From: Chthonomonadales bacterium
GTDB lineage: Bacteria; Armatimonadota; Chthonomonadetes; Chthonomonadales; CAJBBX01
Length of the DNA stretch: 47,599 nt
Assembly: GCA_027459625.1 (NCBI GenBank)
Contig: DAIDHP010000030.1
Coordinates: forward strand, 1 to 47,599
Direction: 5' to 3'
The notes below the pieces were generated by a model, which saw nothing but the letters and a program-made list of their open reading frames with translations, was not told where the DNA came from and did no database searches. The position numbers and the translations under genes were made by a program. This document shows, piece after piece, positions 18,220 through 26,476 of the stretch; the first letter of the stretch is position 1; each line of letters opens with the position of its first letter.

Positions 18220-18762
18220 CATTTTGTCTACTCCCCCCATCATGGATTGTGGTTGTAAAATAGACTGATTGTTTTTAATTTCCTTAAATGGCACCTCCCA
18301 CATTCTATTGGTTACATTATCCATAGCTGATATATGTGGATATCCGTTAGCTTTAAATGAAATACTAGTTCGTGTTTTTTTCCCAATCACTACAATACCA
18401 GGGGGTGACCCGTCTTTACCACTATTACATACCTCAAGTTCAATGCCCGTCCTATTTTGTTTATTTAGCATTTCAAAAATAGATACATCATTTGATGAAA
18501 AGAGACTAAATTCTCCTTTTTTATTGGAAAGCGATAAATTCACCCCTATTAATTTATTGCCCCGCTTAAGTGAATTGAAATCGGCTAAGGGATTCCCTTT
18601 GTCATCCACTAGCTCGAACTTCTGCGCACGAATGACTTTCGGATAATTAGTTTGAACAGTTCCAGCATTTGTCTTGATAATTATTCCAATCAGGCATCCG
18701 ATCGCTCCTCCAATCAACAAACCGACAATCTGTAACCTCTTTAATATTCGTTTTATAAACAT
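18214..18762 (-). CDS. single-TM protein with beta domain, partner gene of Rhs module 4
   Basis: The 182-residue protein has a glycine-rich transmembrane anchor at residues about 11-30 (VGLLIGGAIGCLIGIII), then an extracytoplasmic beta-rich domain. That domain starts with VIRAQKFELVDDKGNPLADF, a motif I have seen in small exported proteins of several environmental phyla, and includes two later strands, IELEVCNSG and GIVVIGKKTRTSISF. AAGAGA lies about 8 nt before the ATG at 18762. It begins 21 nt after the stop of the cysteine-rich tip, in the usual immunity position. Function is unknown; a membrane-tethered neutraliser of the tip is inference. Confidence 0.75.
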   Translation of the reverse strand: MFIKRILKRLQIVGLLIGGAIGCLIGIIIKTNAGTVQTNYPKVIRAQKFELVDDKGNPLADFNSLKRGNKLIGVNLSLSNKKGEFSLFSSNDVSIFEMLNKQNRTGIELEVCNSGKDGSPPGIVVIGKKTRTSISFKANGYPHISAMDNVTNRMWEVPFKEIKNNQSILQPQSMMGGVDKMR

Positions 18763-18783
18763 TATAACGTCTCTTTTCTATTA

Positions 18784-19728
18784 TCAGTTTTGCCGTAACC
18801 GTAGGTAATTTGGAGGAGGCATATTTCCTTTCGCAATAATTGCCTCACATGTCTTTACACACAATTCTTTTTCATCATCCTCGTCTGGTACATCATCGCA
18901 TAAATCGTCGCAACAGTCCTGGTCCCAACCATAAAGCTCTTTACCAAGCCGCATACATACCTCATAACAGCCATGACTAATTTTCTGCCAGTATCCGCAT
19001 TGAATTGGCTTTGGGCAAGGGAATGGTGGATACTGGAGTTGATTGCCATATATAGGAGGAGGCTGGAAATTTACATCAGGCGGATAAGGTTTGCATGGTA
19101 CTTGCGAATGGCACCATTGCTGTGCCCATGCGCAAGCGTCATCTCTTGGCCATCCTTGACTAACTCCTCTTTCATACCAGCACCAAAAACATGAACCATG
19201 AGAATGAGTGGGACCACTACACGGTTTACGATATCCGGAATATGCTTGCATGCCTGATGGATCAACCATGTCAATTGGCGTGTTTATCGAATACCGATAC
19301 AAATTCCAATCCCCCCCATCAAAACCAATGGGCTCCCGGCTTATCCATCTCCCCTGATCAACCCGTAACACCCTGCGCCTAACGTACAGCCTCTCCGCCT
19401 CGTCCCGCCAGTATCCAACCTGCCCTCCGAACCTCAGCGAATTGATCGTGGAGCCGGAAACCGCCAGCTCCTCCCCGAAGGCCTTGTACAGATAGTCATC
19501 GGTAACATTACCATTCATCGACGCGAGAATGCGCGTGTTCGATTGCTGGTCGAAGCCGTAGAAGCTGGAAACGCCGCCCCTCCGCACCGAGTTCAGCCCG
19601 CCCCACATCCCCGGGAAGTCGGTGTAGTGAGCCTGGGTTATCAGGTTTGCATCGGTTTCGATAAGTACGTTCTCGCCGTCTCCCACGTAATACACCGTTC
19701 CCGACGAATTGACCTTTTCCTCCCGCAT
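18784..19728 (-). CDS. Rhs module 4: core end plus cysteine-rich tip
   Basis: The core copy starts abruptly at a worn SPSG motif (about 19773, preceded by an in-frame TAA) and runs to the boundary VDPSGM at 19249. The tip of about 155 residues has 15 Cys. Its first part has HGSCFWCWYERG and WCHSQVPC, followed by a proline-rich linker with Cys. Its end carries three CX3C pairs: CYEVC, CCDDLC and CVKTC. This end resembles that of module 5 (CCDD, then LCxxxC). Regularly spaced CX3C pairs suggest a disulfide-bonded helical hairpin, which would form outside the cytoplasm. There is no SD at the first Met and no export signal, so the module looks silent on its own. Confidence 0.75.
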   Translation of the reverse strand: MREEKVNSSGTVYYVGDGENVLIETDANLITQAHYTDFPGMWGGLNSVRRGGVSSFYGFDQQSNTRILASMNGNVTDDYLYKAFGEELAVSGSTINSLRFGGQVGYWRDEAERLYVRRRVLRVDQGRWISREPIGFDGGDWNLYRYSINTPIDMVDPSGMQAYSGYRKPCSGPTHSHGSCFWCWYERGVSQGWPRDDACAWAQQWCHSQVPCKPYPPDVNFQPPPIYGNQLQYPPFPCPKPIQCGYWQKISHGCYEVCMRLGKELYGWDQDCCDDLCDDVPDEDDEKELCVKTCEAIIAKGNMPPPNYLRLRQN

Positions 19729-19822
19729 CCCATCCGCGGAGTAGGAGTGGATATTCGTTCCGGGTGAGGTGGCTTAACCTCCATCAAGCGGGCGAGAGAA
19801 TAAATTGTTAGCATCCATTTAA

Positions 19823-20944
19823 TCAGTGCTTTCCTCCCTTTCCTGGCGAGGACGCAGGGGAGGTGGAAAACGTCAATCTGACAATGTGTCCGCTTTTACA
19901 GTTGACGATCAGTAGAGCATTCTGATGCAGATTGATGACCGCCAAGTACATGGCGTTGTGCGAAAATGAGTAACTCGCAATATCGGAACCGCCTTTTATG
20001 GTGATATCATGAATATGCTTGGTGCGAACATCCACAATGACATATCGGTCGCCCTTATCCACCACCGGGTAGCCGACTTTCCCGTTGTCTAGCCACATCG
20101 CTTCTCCGTATGGAGGGGGCGCTAGGCCGGGCGGAATGACCACCTTAATCCTTCCACCATTAACAGCGACCGAATAGATAGTAAACCCCTTGGTTTTGCC
20201 ATCATAATCCCCGAATATAATGTGTTTATTATCCGTCCATCCATTTCCCATATTTACAAATCCCATAAGATTCCGTACAAGAATTCGAGAGTATGGTATT
20301 ATTTGATTAAACTCAATAATGAAAAGGCGGTTCATCATAATAAAAGCGTAGCAGGCTCCATCCGGGGACCATTCTCCAGCCCATTCAATTGTTGACTCGC
20401 CGGTTATTCTGCTGTTTTTATGATTAACCAAGTCATACACCCAGATTCGATGGTTGAGGCTGTCATATATCATTTTTGTCCCATTGCGATTAATATGCGG
20501 ATAAAAACCATTCGGTATAATTAATCGATGAGTATTTGGATATTTTAAATAAAATACTTCATTACGATTAAATTTATTGTTTCCATTTACCGTACTGAGC
20601 AAAACTTTGTTGGTGTTACCGACCCAATAAACATCTTGGGTTTTCATAGGAATTGAAATTCGATTTCGAACCTTAAATCCAATGCGGGTTCGCTCTAATA
20701 CAAACAAGTATTCTCTGTCATTTCGTTTATCGATCGCCCGGACGAGAAGACGTTGATCGTCCAAAGACCACTTCGGCTCTTCAATCATCTCATAATATCC
20801 ATACGACGTGCGGTTAAGATTAAACATATTTATTTTAGCGGAACATTGCCGGTGGCAAAAAATTAGCATCGCACCAGTAATTTCAATAATCATAACAATC
20901 CGCCGCAGTCGTAATGGCAAACAATGAGAGTTATATTGGTTCAT
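19823..20944 (-). CDS. membrane-anchored beta-propeller protein, partner gene of Rhs module 3
   Basis: The 373-residue protein has a basic N-terminus, then a membrane anchor or signal at about 16-31 (IVMIIEITGAMLIFC). The rest reads as TolB-type propeller blades: EPKWSLDDQRLLVRAI, EWAGEWSPDGACYAFI, NGWTDNKHIIFGDY, EAMWLDNGKVGYP and SYSFSHNAMYLAVI. AGGAA lies about 6 nt before the ATG at 20944. It starts 75 nt after the stop of the most cysteine-rich tip in the array. A propeller in the immunity slot is unusual; it could be a binding partner, a scavenger or unrelated cargo. A short decayed core (module 4) follows its stop. Confidence 0.75.
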   Translation of the reverse strand: MNQYNSHCLPLRLRRIVMIIEITGAMLIFCHRQCSAKINMFNLNRTSYGYYEMIEEPKWSLDDQRLLVRAIDKRNDREYLFVLERTRIGFKVRNRISIPMKTQDVYWVGNTNKVLLSTVNGNNKFNRNEVFYLKYPNTHRLIIPNGFYPHINRNGTKMIYDSLNHRIWVYDLVNHKNSRITGESTIEWAGEWSPDGACYAFIMMNRLFIIEFNQIIPYSRILVRNLMGFVNMGNGWTDNKHIIFGDYDGKTKGFTIYSVAVNGGRIKVVIPPGLAPPPYGEAMWLDNGKVGYPVVDKGDRYVIVDVRTKHIHDITIKGGSDIASYSFSHNAMYLAVINLHQNALLIVNCKSGHIVRLTFSTSPASSPGKGGKH

Positions 20945-21018
20945 TCGAAATTCCTTTTTTTCACAATGTATATCTATCCCTGATGATGCACGTATTTACA
21001 AACACATTTTAAGTAACA

Positions 21019-21870
21019 TCATGTCCATCTATCATCATTCCATATATAGCATTTCTGCTTTATATCGCAACAACTTTGACATTGGGCTCGAGGATTAAAG
21101 AAATGAATATTAGGATCACAGGGATTACCATAACCTGGGCATGGTCGAAACGGTAGGTAACAAGCTAATTGCACACATATATCTCCTCCGAGACATTTTG
21201 CGAAACATTTGCCACATTCATCGGCGCTATTAACACAATCTTTCACACATTCCTTTGTGCATTTTTGCAACGATGGCGGCAAAGTGGGTTTATTTTTGGA
21301 ACAACAGGGCCAGTGATACTTGCAACAAAGCCAGTCAAAACAACATTCCGGAAATAGAAGAGGTTCCAAACAACAAAGCCCTCCTAGCGAAAGGCCAATC
21401 GGGTCTATTTGCAACAAGGGATTATTCCGAACATACCTATACAAATTCCAATCACCTCCCCAAAACCCTATCGGATCCCCGCTCATCCACCTCCCCATAT
21501 CCGTCCTCAGGTGTCTCGCCCTCACGTAGAGCCTCTCCGCTTCGTCACGCCAGTAACCGACCTGCCCTCCGAACCTCAGCGAATTGACGGTGGAGCCGGA
21601 AACAGCCAGCTCTTCCCCGAACGCCTTGCAGAGATAGTCATCGGTAACATTACCGTTTATCGAAGCAAGAATGCGCGAATTTGACTGTTGGTCAAACCCG
21701 TAGAAGCTGGAAACGCCGCCCCTCCGCTCGGATGTCAGCCCGCCCCACATCACGGGGAAGTCGTTGTAGTGAGCCTGGGTGACGAGATTGGCGTCCGTCT
21801 CTATCAGCACGTTCTCGCCGTCCCTGACGTAGTAAACGGTTCCCGCCGAGTTCGCCTTTTCCTCCCGCAT
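21019..21870 (-). CDS. Rhs module 3: core end plus 22-cysteine tip
   Basis: The core copy begins exactly at GVSSPSG (about 21924), with no start codon or SD, and runs to the boundary IDPIGL. Its last blade differs slightly from the other copies (YVRARHLRTDMGRW instead of YVRRRVLRVDQGRW). The tip of about 125 residues contains 22 Cys: an N-terminal block of paired Cys (GLCCLEP, PECCFDWLCC, WPCCSK), a middle of CX3C repeats (CTKECVKDC, CGKCFAKC) and an end with CQSCCDIKQKC. This resembles metal-binding or disulfide-rich extracellular domains, but no named family is recognised. It is probably a silent module. Confidence 0.75.
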   Translation of the reverse strand: MREEKANSAGTVYYVRDGENVLIETDANLVTQAHYNDFPVMWGGLTSERRGGVSSFYGFDQQSNSRILASINGNVTDDYLCKAFGEELAVSGSTVNSLRFGGQVGYWRDEAERLYVRARHLRTDMGRWMSGDPIGFWGGDWNLYRYVRNNPLLQIDPIGLSLGGLCCLEPLLFPECCFDWLCCKYHWPCCSKNKPTLPPSLQKCTKECVKDCVNSADECGKCFAKCLGGDICVQLACYLPFRPCPGYGNPCDPNIHFFNPRAQCQSCCDIKQKCYIWNDDRWT

Positions 21871-22018
21871 CCCGTCAGCGGAATAGGAGTAGGTCTCCGT
21901 TCCTGACGGGGAGGAGACGCCGACAAATATGATAATCCTTCAACGAGCGATAATTAAAATATGCAATATTGGAAATTCATTAGAATCAATTATATTGGCG
22001 CGATCCTCATCCTGGGCG

Positions 22019-22591
22019 TCAAAAGGCGAATAGCCGTAGCCATCTTGGAACCCACTGATATATTCCCAAAGTAAGTATTACCATCGCTGCATTGCCTGCG
22101 GCTAATCCGCTCAAAAACCGATGGTATCTCTTATTTAATCTTTCCTCCATCGAATCCAAATTCCCATCCCCTCGCTTTTCCGCCTTTCGCTTTTCGAAAC
22201 TTACTATCCGTCGCCAGCATAAGCGAAATATTACGATACGCCCTACCCCCAGTATCAGTAAATAGATAATAAGGGGTGATCCGAATACGATTAAATCACT
22301 CCAGGATGAGAAATCGAGGGGAGTATGATAAGCGCTCATAAGATTAAACGCGAATAGCATCATCAGGAATGGAATCAGAAATTCGATCATCAAACATAAT
22401 GATATGAATGTGCCTATTATAAGGCGTGGAAGTCCTTTTTCGATATTCCATTTCACTCCTCTTCTCTCGTTAAAACGCCTAAGGCTATTTCCAATATGCC
22501 AGGGTAACACGTAAATTAATAGATAATGTAAGACTGAAAAACAGGATAATGGGATAATATCCGCTATGCAAACGGCGAAAAATATTCGCAT
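22019..22591 (-). CDS. multi-TM membrane protein, partner gene of Rhs module 2
   Basis: The 190-residue protein has about four hydrophobic helices: near 8-30, 57-84 (IIGTFISLCLMIEFLIPFLM), 98-122 (LIVFGSPLIIYLLILGVGRI) and 163-183. A charged loop (FEKRKAEKRGDG...) lies between the last two. GGGAGGTGG lies 7 nt before the ATG at 22591. It begins 57 nt after the stop of tip 2. Small multi-TM proteins are known as immunity to membrane-active toxins; here that role is inferred from position only. Confidence 0.75.
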   Translation of the reverse strand: MRIFFAVCIADIIPLSCFSVLHYLLIYVLPWHIGNSLRRFNERRGVKWNIEKGLPRLIIGTFISLCLMIEFLIPFLMMLFAFNLMSAYHTPLDFSSWSDLIVFGSPLIIYLLILGVGRIVIFRLCWRRIVSFEKRKAEKRGDGNLDSMEERLNKRYHRFLSGLAAGNAAMVILTLGIYQWVPRWLRLFAF

Positions 22592-22647
22592 TCAATAACC
22601 ACCTCCCCTTGCTAAAACCCATTTCTTTCTCAAAATAAATCTGCCGT

Positions 22648-23751
22648 TCAGACCGCCCCTCCAAGCGCTCCTTGAATGTAATGCCATATTTCTGGTGCAT
22701 CTTGCTTTATCAATACCCACATTGCCGCGCCAGCACCTGCGATCACGCCCACGCCTTCGACATTAGGCCCCATTGGCACTTTGACGAAACCGGGAGAGTC
22801 CGACCCGACGGTTACAGGGATTTGATCTTCCAAATAAGATGAGTAAGGCAATCGGCACGATTTCCCGTTTGGAGGACAGTTCTTGGGAACAGGCAGTTTT
22901 TTATCCTTCAGAATATCCACAAGTTGGTCAAGAGCCTTGTTCGCGATAATGCAATAGGGAATCTTGAATTGCATTAATTCATCAATCGCTTCCGCATCCT
23001 CCTTTATATTGCTTAGCCAACTATGTATTTTGAAATATTGTTCCGCCCGGTCACGATTATCAGGCTTGATCCCCGAGCACTTCCATAAGGACATAACATA
23101 TTCTTTCAACAGTTTCCGCAACGCATTTTCAACCGCCTGGCATCTTTCCTCGTGTGTTTTCATATTTGAACCGGGATCAAATAATCGCAACAACCGGGGA
23201 TCAAGAATTTTGTGATACATATACCAATTTGGATCATTTCCGGGGGTGGGGTATCCCGAATGCAAAGTTGCCAAGCCATTCGGATCGATCCAGCTCACCG
23301 GTCCATTCCCAACATACCGATACAGATTCCCATCCCCTCCGTCAAACCCCAGAGGATCCCGGCTCATCCACCTTCCCTGATCAACCCGCAAGACTCTGCG
23401 TCTTACGTACAGCCTCTCCGCCTCGTCCCTCCAGTATCCGACCTGACCGCCGAACCTCAGCGAATTGAGCGTGGATCCGGATATCGCAAGCTCCTCCCCG
23501 AAGGACTTATAGAGATAGCCGTCCGTGATCGCTCCTGCGGGGGAGACCAGAATGCGCGTGTTGGCTTGCTGGTCGAACCCGTAAAAGCCGGAAACGCCGC
23601 CCCTTCGCTCGGATGCCAGCCCGCCCCACAGCCCCGGGAAGTCGGTGTAATGAGCCTGGGTGATCAGGTTAGCATCCGTCTCGATAAGTACGTTCTCGCC
23701 GTCTCCCACGTAATACACCGTTCCCGAAGAATTGACCTTTTCTTCCCGCAT
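22648..23751 (-). CDS. Rhs module 2: core end plus helical tip
   Basis: The frame is open from about 23857, where it overlaps the end of the preceding gene in another phase, through DYENRLTGVSSPSG to the first Met at 23751. The core runs to SWIDPNGL. The tip of about 205 residues begins with a linker, then THEERC, a second Cys 20 residues on, FKIPYC and LPVPKNC: the same pattern as in modules 1 and 5. A glycine-rich hydrophobic segment (EGVGVIAGAGAAMWVLI) near the C-terminus could insert into a membrane, which fits the multi-TM partner gene downstream. No SD or signal peptide is present, so expression probably depends on recombination with a full rhs gene. Confidence 0.75.
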   Translation of the reverse strand: MREEKVNSSGTVYYVGDGENVLIETDANLITQAHYTDFPGLWGGLASERRGGVSGFYGFDQQANTRILVSPAGAITDGYLYKSFGEELAISGSTLNSLRFGGQVGYWRDEAERLYVRRRVLRVDQGRWMSRDPLGFDGGDGNLYRYVGNGPVSWIDPNGLATLHSGYPTPGNDPNWYMYHKILDPRLLRLFDPGSNMKTHEERCQAVENALRKLLKEYVMSLWKCSGIKPDNRDRAEQYFKIHSWLSNIKEDAEAIDELMQFKIPYCIIANKALDQLVDILKDKKLPVPKNCPPNGKSCRLPYSSYLEDQIPVTVGSDSPGFVKVPMGPNVEGVGVIAGAGAAMWVLIKQDAPEIWHYIQGALGGAV

Positions 23752-23860
23752 CCCATCCGCGGAGTAGGAGTAGGTCTCGACTCCGCTCGGGGAGGAGACG
23801 CCAGTTAGTCGGTTCTCGTAGTCCCAAGAGTAGATTGTTAGGAAACCGTTGTTATCATGC

Positions 23861-24802
23861 TCATTTGATAAATAAAAATTTGTATAAATTATCTTTTATA
23901 CTGGATTGGCTAGTCATTTCAACTTTTATGAGCCTTCCTTTTAAATCCAAACAAGATACTTCATGTTGTCTGATAGGAGTATTCGCGTTATCCGTTGAAA
24001 TGCCTTGCTTTGATACAGTAATATTCCATTTATTTTGAATATCATATTTAATCAATCTTGCATTTGAAGGGATAATATCACTAATGACATACACAGATAT
24101 ATATCCGTTTACCGTCGTTACTGTATTTTCCTGATTCATCGTAAGAATGCCATTTTTGTCAAATTCGTATGATATTGGAATATTGTATTTGGACTTAACC
24201 AATAATACTTTGGTGCCATCCACAACCTCCATGCCTACAATTTTATTTGTAATGATTATAGGCTTCCCTTTCCAAAATGGATAAGGTGTCTTGCTAGTCC
24301 ATTCATCTCCAATTTTAACAGGCTTTGCTGGCGTGGAAATACCTTGCGGAGGCAAATCCGTTTTAATTAATTTCAATAGCTTGTAAAGATTAGGAGCTTT
24401 CTTTGGAATCATTGAATTCTTTGTTATTACTCCATATTTATTAATATAAGATTTAATTATGGGCTTTTTAGATTGAAAAAAAACAACTTTGCCGTGATAT
24501 ATAACCTTCATATTCATTGGCTGCAATGTCGTAATTGCCGAGCCATCAGGATTTGTTTTTAATATTTTTAATTTAAGTATTTCTGACATATTTGCTTTTG
24601 CAGTAACTAATGGGAGTAATTTATAAAGCTGCCCTTCAACCTTATATATCAACACTTGGTTTTTTGTGTAAATACGGTGAATAAAGTAAGTTTTCAATAG
24701 GGACGCCGAAATGGTACCAAATGCGTAATTTGAAGAAATTTCCGTAAACGTAAGAATGAACACGAGGGGTAAGAGAGAAAAGACCCAAGCTTTCGTTTTC
24801 AT
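23861..24802 (-). CDS. secreted protein of unknown function in the Rhs array
   Basis: The 313-residue protein has a clear signal peptide (AWVFSLLPLVFILTF, cleavage near NYAFG). The mature part is beta-rich with alternating hydrophobics and no Cys clusters; motifs such as IGDEWTSKTPYPF and SYEFDKNGILT recall beta-sandwich envelope proteins. TAGGAGAT lies 9 nt before the ATG. It is AT-rich. It stands between module 1 and module 2 and is separated from the tip of module 1 by about 850 bases, including a pseudogene. It could be a leftover partner of a lost tip. Its last codons overlap, in another frame, the first Rhs codons of module 2. Confidence 0.75.
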   Translation of the reverse strand: MKTKAWVFSLLPLVFILTFTEISSNYAFGTISASLLKTYFIHRIYTKNQVLIYKVEGQLYKLLPLVTAKANMSEILKLKILKTNPDGSAITTLQPMNMKVIYHGKVVFFQSKKPIIKSYINKYGVITKNSMIPKKAPNLYKLLKLIKTDLPPQGISTPAKPVKIGDEWTSKTPYPFWKGKPIIITNKIVGMEVVDGTKVLLVKSKYNIPISYEFDKNGILTMNQENTVTTVNGYISVYVISDIIPSNARLIKYDIQNKWNITVSKQGISTDNANTPIRQHEVSCLDLKGRLIKVEMTSQSSIKDNLYKFLFIK

Positions 24803-24839
24803 AATAATATCTCCTATTAGAACAGATTTGCTCCACCAT

Positions 24840-25328
24840 ATAATTTTAGGTTATGGTTGCAAAAAGCAAAATAAAAAACGCATACGAATACTTCGAAGAG
24901 AAGTCTGATTTTAGTCCAATAAAATTCGCACTTCGTTATTCACTGATTTTTCATCGCATCCTACGACATTCATACGGTTCCAGATATTCTCCATTTTAGC
25001 ATTGCGCCAAATTGTAAAGCCCCATATTTCATGAACCTTTGTTTGCCAATGAAATAGATAACACCATTGTTTCGAACCAAAGGGAGTTTAAAAATGCAAC
25101 GTCTATACATTTATTACAATTTGGATTCTACCCGTGTTATATTGTGATTCACCATTCGACGCCTCTATCGCTCAAATTAAAATGACAATATCGAACAAAA
25201 TTCAACCAAAATAATTTATCAATTCATCAAAGACAATCCTTGATTAATCGATCACATATACCATGAGCTTAACGATTTCAGTCTCGCCTTGAAGGTGTTT
25301 CGGCCCAATGTATGGTAGATATCTTTTA
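24840..25328. other. AT-rich non-coding stretch in the Rhs array
   Basis: About 490 bases between a decayed partner gene and the secreted 313-residue gene. A 47-codon minus-strand frame starting at the ATG near 25109 has no SD and no recognisable features. No Rhs core, insertion-sequence ends or structured RNA is seen here. It is most simply read as eroded remains of an earlier module. Confidence 0.4.
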
Positions 25329-25594
25329 TTATAATGCGGTCATTATGCCTTTCGTAATGCGGCATTCTGATTTCACAATGATATGCTCCTCTCTTTTGAG
25401 AATTATCCTTTGCACGATTCCGCCTGAACCGAGTGGAGTCAAACCATCGGTTTATCGAACTTGCCATTTAGCTCGGACATTCTCGACTGAGGTAGCTTCA
25501 ACATTTGGTGTGAGTGCTAACTTTAAGCGTATTTCATCCACCGTATTGTTCCTACTCGAGCATCTCCTACTCCTGTTAAGTTTCCACTTACCAT
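25329..25594 (-). pseudogene. decayed partner gene of Rhs module 1
   Basis: A perfect AGGAGG (25601-25606) sits 6 nt before an ATG at 25594, but this frame stops after 23 codons (25523). If the frame shifts by one base near codon 13, coding-like sequence continues (NNTVDEIRLKLALTPNVEA, then VENVRAKWQVR), followed by a TAA, and then more readable sequence (LTPLGSGGIVQRIILKR) to a stop at 25329. One frameshift and one nonsense codon thus separate three pieces of one apparent protein. It sits directly after the tip of module 1, where an immunity gene would be. The protein family is not recognised, so this reading is tentative. Confidence 0.45.
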
Positions 25595-25651
25595 GCGATT
25601 TCCTCCTTTAAGTGCTTGCGCGTAAGATACTCATTCTGACCATACAACAAA

Positions 25652-26476
25652 CTATTCTAATAATTCCCACCAAGGAAACTCTTCATACCAAGGGATTGGT
25701 GGAGGCAAAGGGATTAGAGGCGGCAGCGGTATATGTATTGGAGTAGGAGAAGGAACAGAGAATGGGGACTGATATTTCGAATGCCCCGGTTCACCTGAAT
25801 CACATTTGCTTGGAGCGGGCAATTGCTTTATCTGCTGCTCTATAGACAGTTTCGCCAAATCACAATATGTCAATTTATTCTCTATGAATTTTTTTATATA
25901 TTCTGCATACTCTATCAATTCTTTTATCTTTTCCGCTTTTTTAAATTGATTATAGTGGGGGAATTTTTTAATACCTAAGCATTCCTTAGCGTATTTTTTT
26001 AACATCTTCTGTACAAATTCTTCAAGCAATTCGCATTTCTTATCGTGTTTGGACTGAGGAGGATCATCGGAATCACCCGGAACTGAGATATAAGTTCCTC
26101 CAGGTCCTAGTTCAAGTAGTGTTAAGCCGCTTGGATCAACCATTGTAACTGGGTACCCCGTCGCATATCGATACAGGTTCACGTCCCCGCCCCAAAATCC
26201 GATAGGGTCCCGGCTCATCCACCTCCCCTGATCAACCCGCAACACCCTGCGCCTAACGTCCAGCCTCTCCGCTTCGTCACGCCAGTATCCGAATTGTCCG
26301 CCGAACCGCAGCGAATTGACCGTGGTTCCGGAAACCGCAAGCTCCTCCCCGAACGGATTGAAGAGATATTTATCCGTAACATTACCATTTATCGACGCGA
26401 GAATGCGCGTATTGGATTGCTGATCAAAACGGAGTTCAAACTTTCCCATGGAACTGGTTCCATGATAACACTCCAA
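25652..26476 (-). CDS. Rhs module 1: core end plus proline-rich tip
   Basis: This is the first module in transcription order and the one with the shortest core: homology starts at FDQQSNTRILAS (about 26431) and runs to VDPSGL. The 15 residues before it are unrelated and begin at a TTG; Met10 is another possible start, and neither has a good SD. The tip of about 155 residues carries KHDKKC, a second Cys 17 residues on, a charged helical stretch, KLTYC and LPAPSKC, as in modules 2 and 5. It then ends in a proline-rich tail (PIHIPLPPLIPLPPP) and PWWELLE. Catalytic motifs of known toxins are absent. Confidence 0.7.
   Translation of the reverse strand: MECYHGTSSMGKFELRFDQQSNTRILASINGNVTDKYLFNPFGEELAVSGTTVNSLRFGGQFGYWRDEAERLDVRRRVLRVDQGRWMSRDPIGFWGGDVNLYRYATGYPVTMVDPSGLTLLELGPGGTYISVPGDSDDPPQSKHDKKCELLEEFVQKMLKKYAKECLGIKKFPHYNQFKKAEKIKELIEYAEYIKKFIENKLTYCDLAKLSIEQQIKQLPAPSKCDSGEPGHSKYQSPFSVPSPTPIHIPLPPLIPLPPPIPWYEEFPWWELLE

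Larger units (their letters stand above)
15202..26431 (-). repeat. Rhs core 3' end repeated six times
   Basis: Six segments encode the same Rhs core end: about 26123-26431, 23272-23851, 21391-21924, 19249-19773, 17078-18195 and 15202-15656. Shared landmarks are DYENRL, GVSSPSG, SADGMREEK, LITQAHYTDF, SSFYGFDQQSN, GEELAVSGS, VGYWRDEAERL, RVDQGRWMSRDP and the boundary DPxG. The copies are close to identical at the DNA level in long blocks but begin at different points in the core. They are G+C-rich, while most tips and partner genes between them are visibly AT-rich, which gives the region a mosaic look. Confidence 0.9.

Noticed and set aside
24850-24935. Possible further copy of the 87-bp palindromic repeat (GGTTGCAAAAAG)
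   Set aside because: Only one weak arm is present; nothing at the expected distance matches the other arm.
24968-25109. 47-codon ORF in the AT-rich gap of the Rhs array
   Set aside because: No SD, no similarity recognised; likely chance.
15202-26431. CRISPR-like or satellite repeat array
   Set aside because: The repeated units are several hundred bases of protein-coding Rhs core, spaced by genes; no short regular repeat-spacer pattern exists anywhere in the window.
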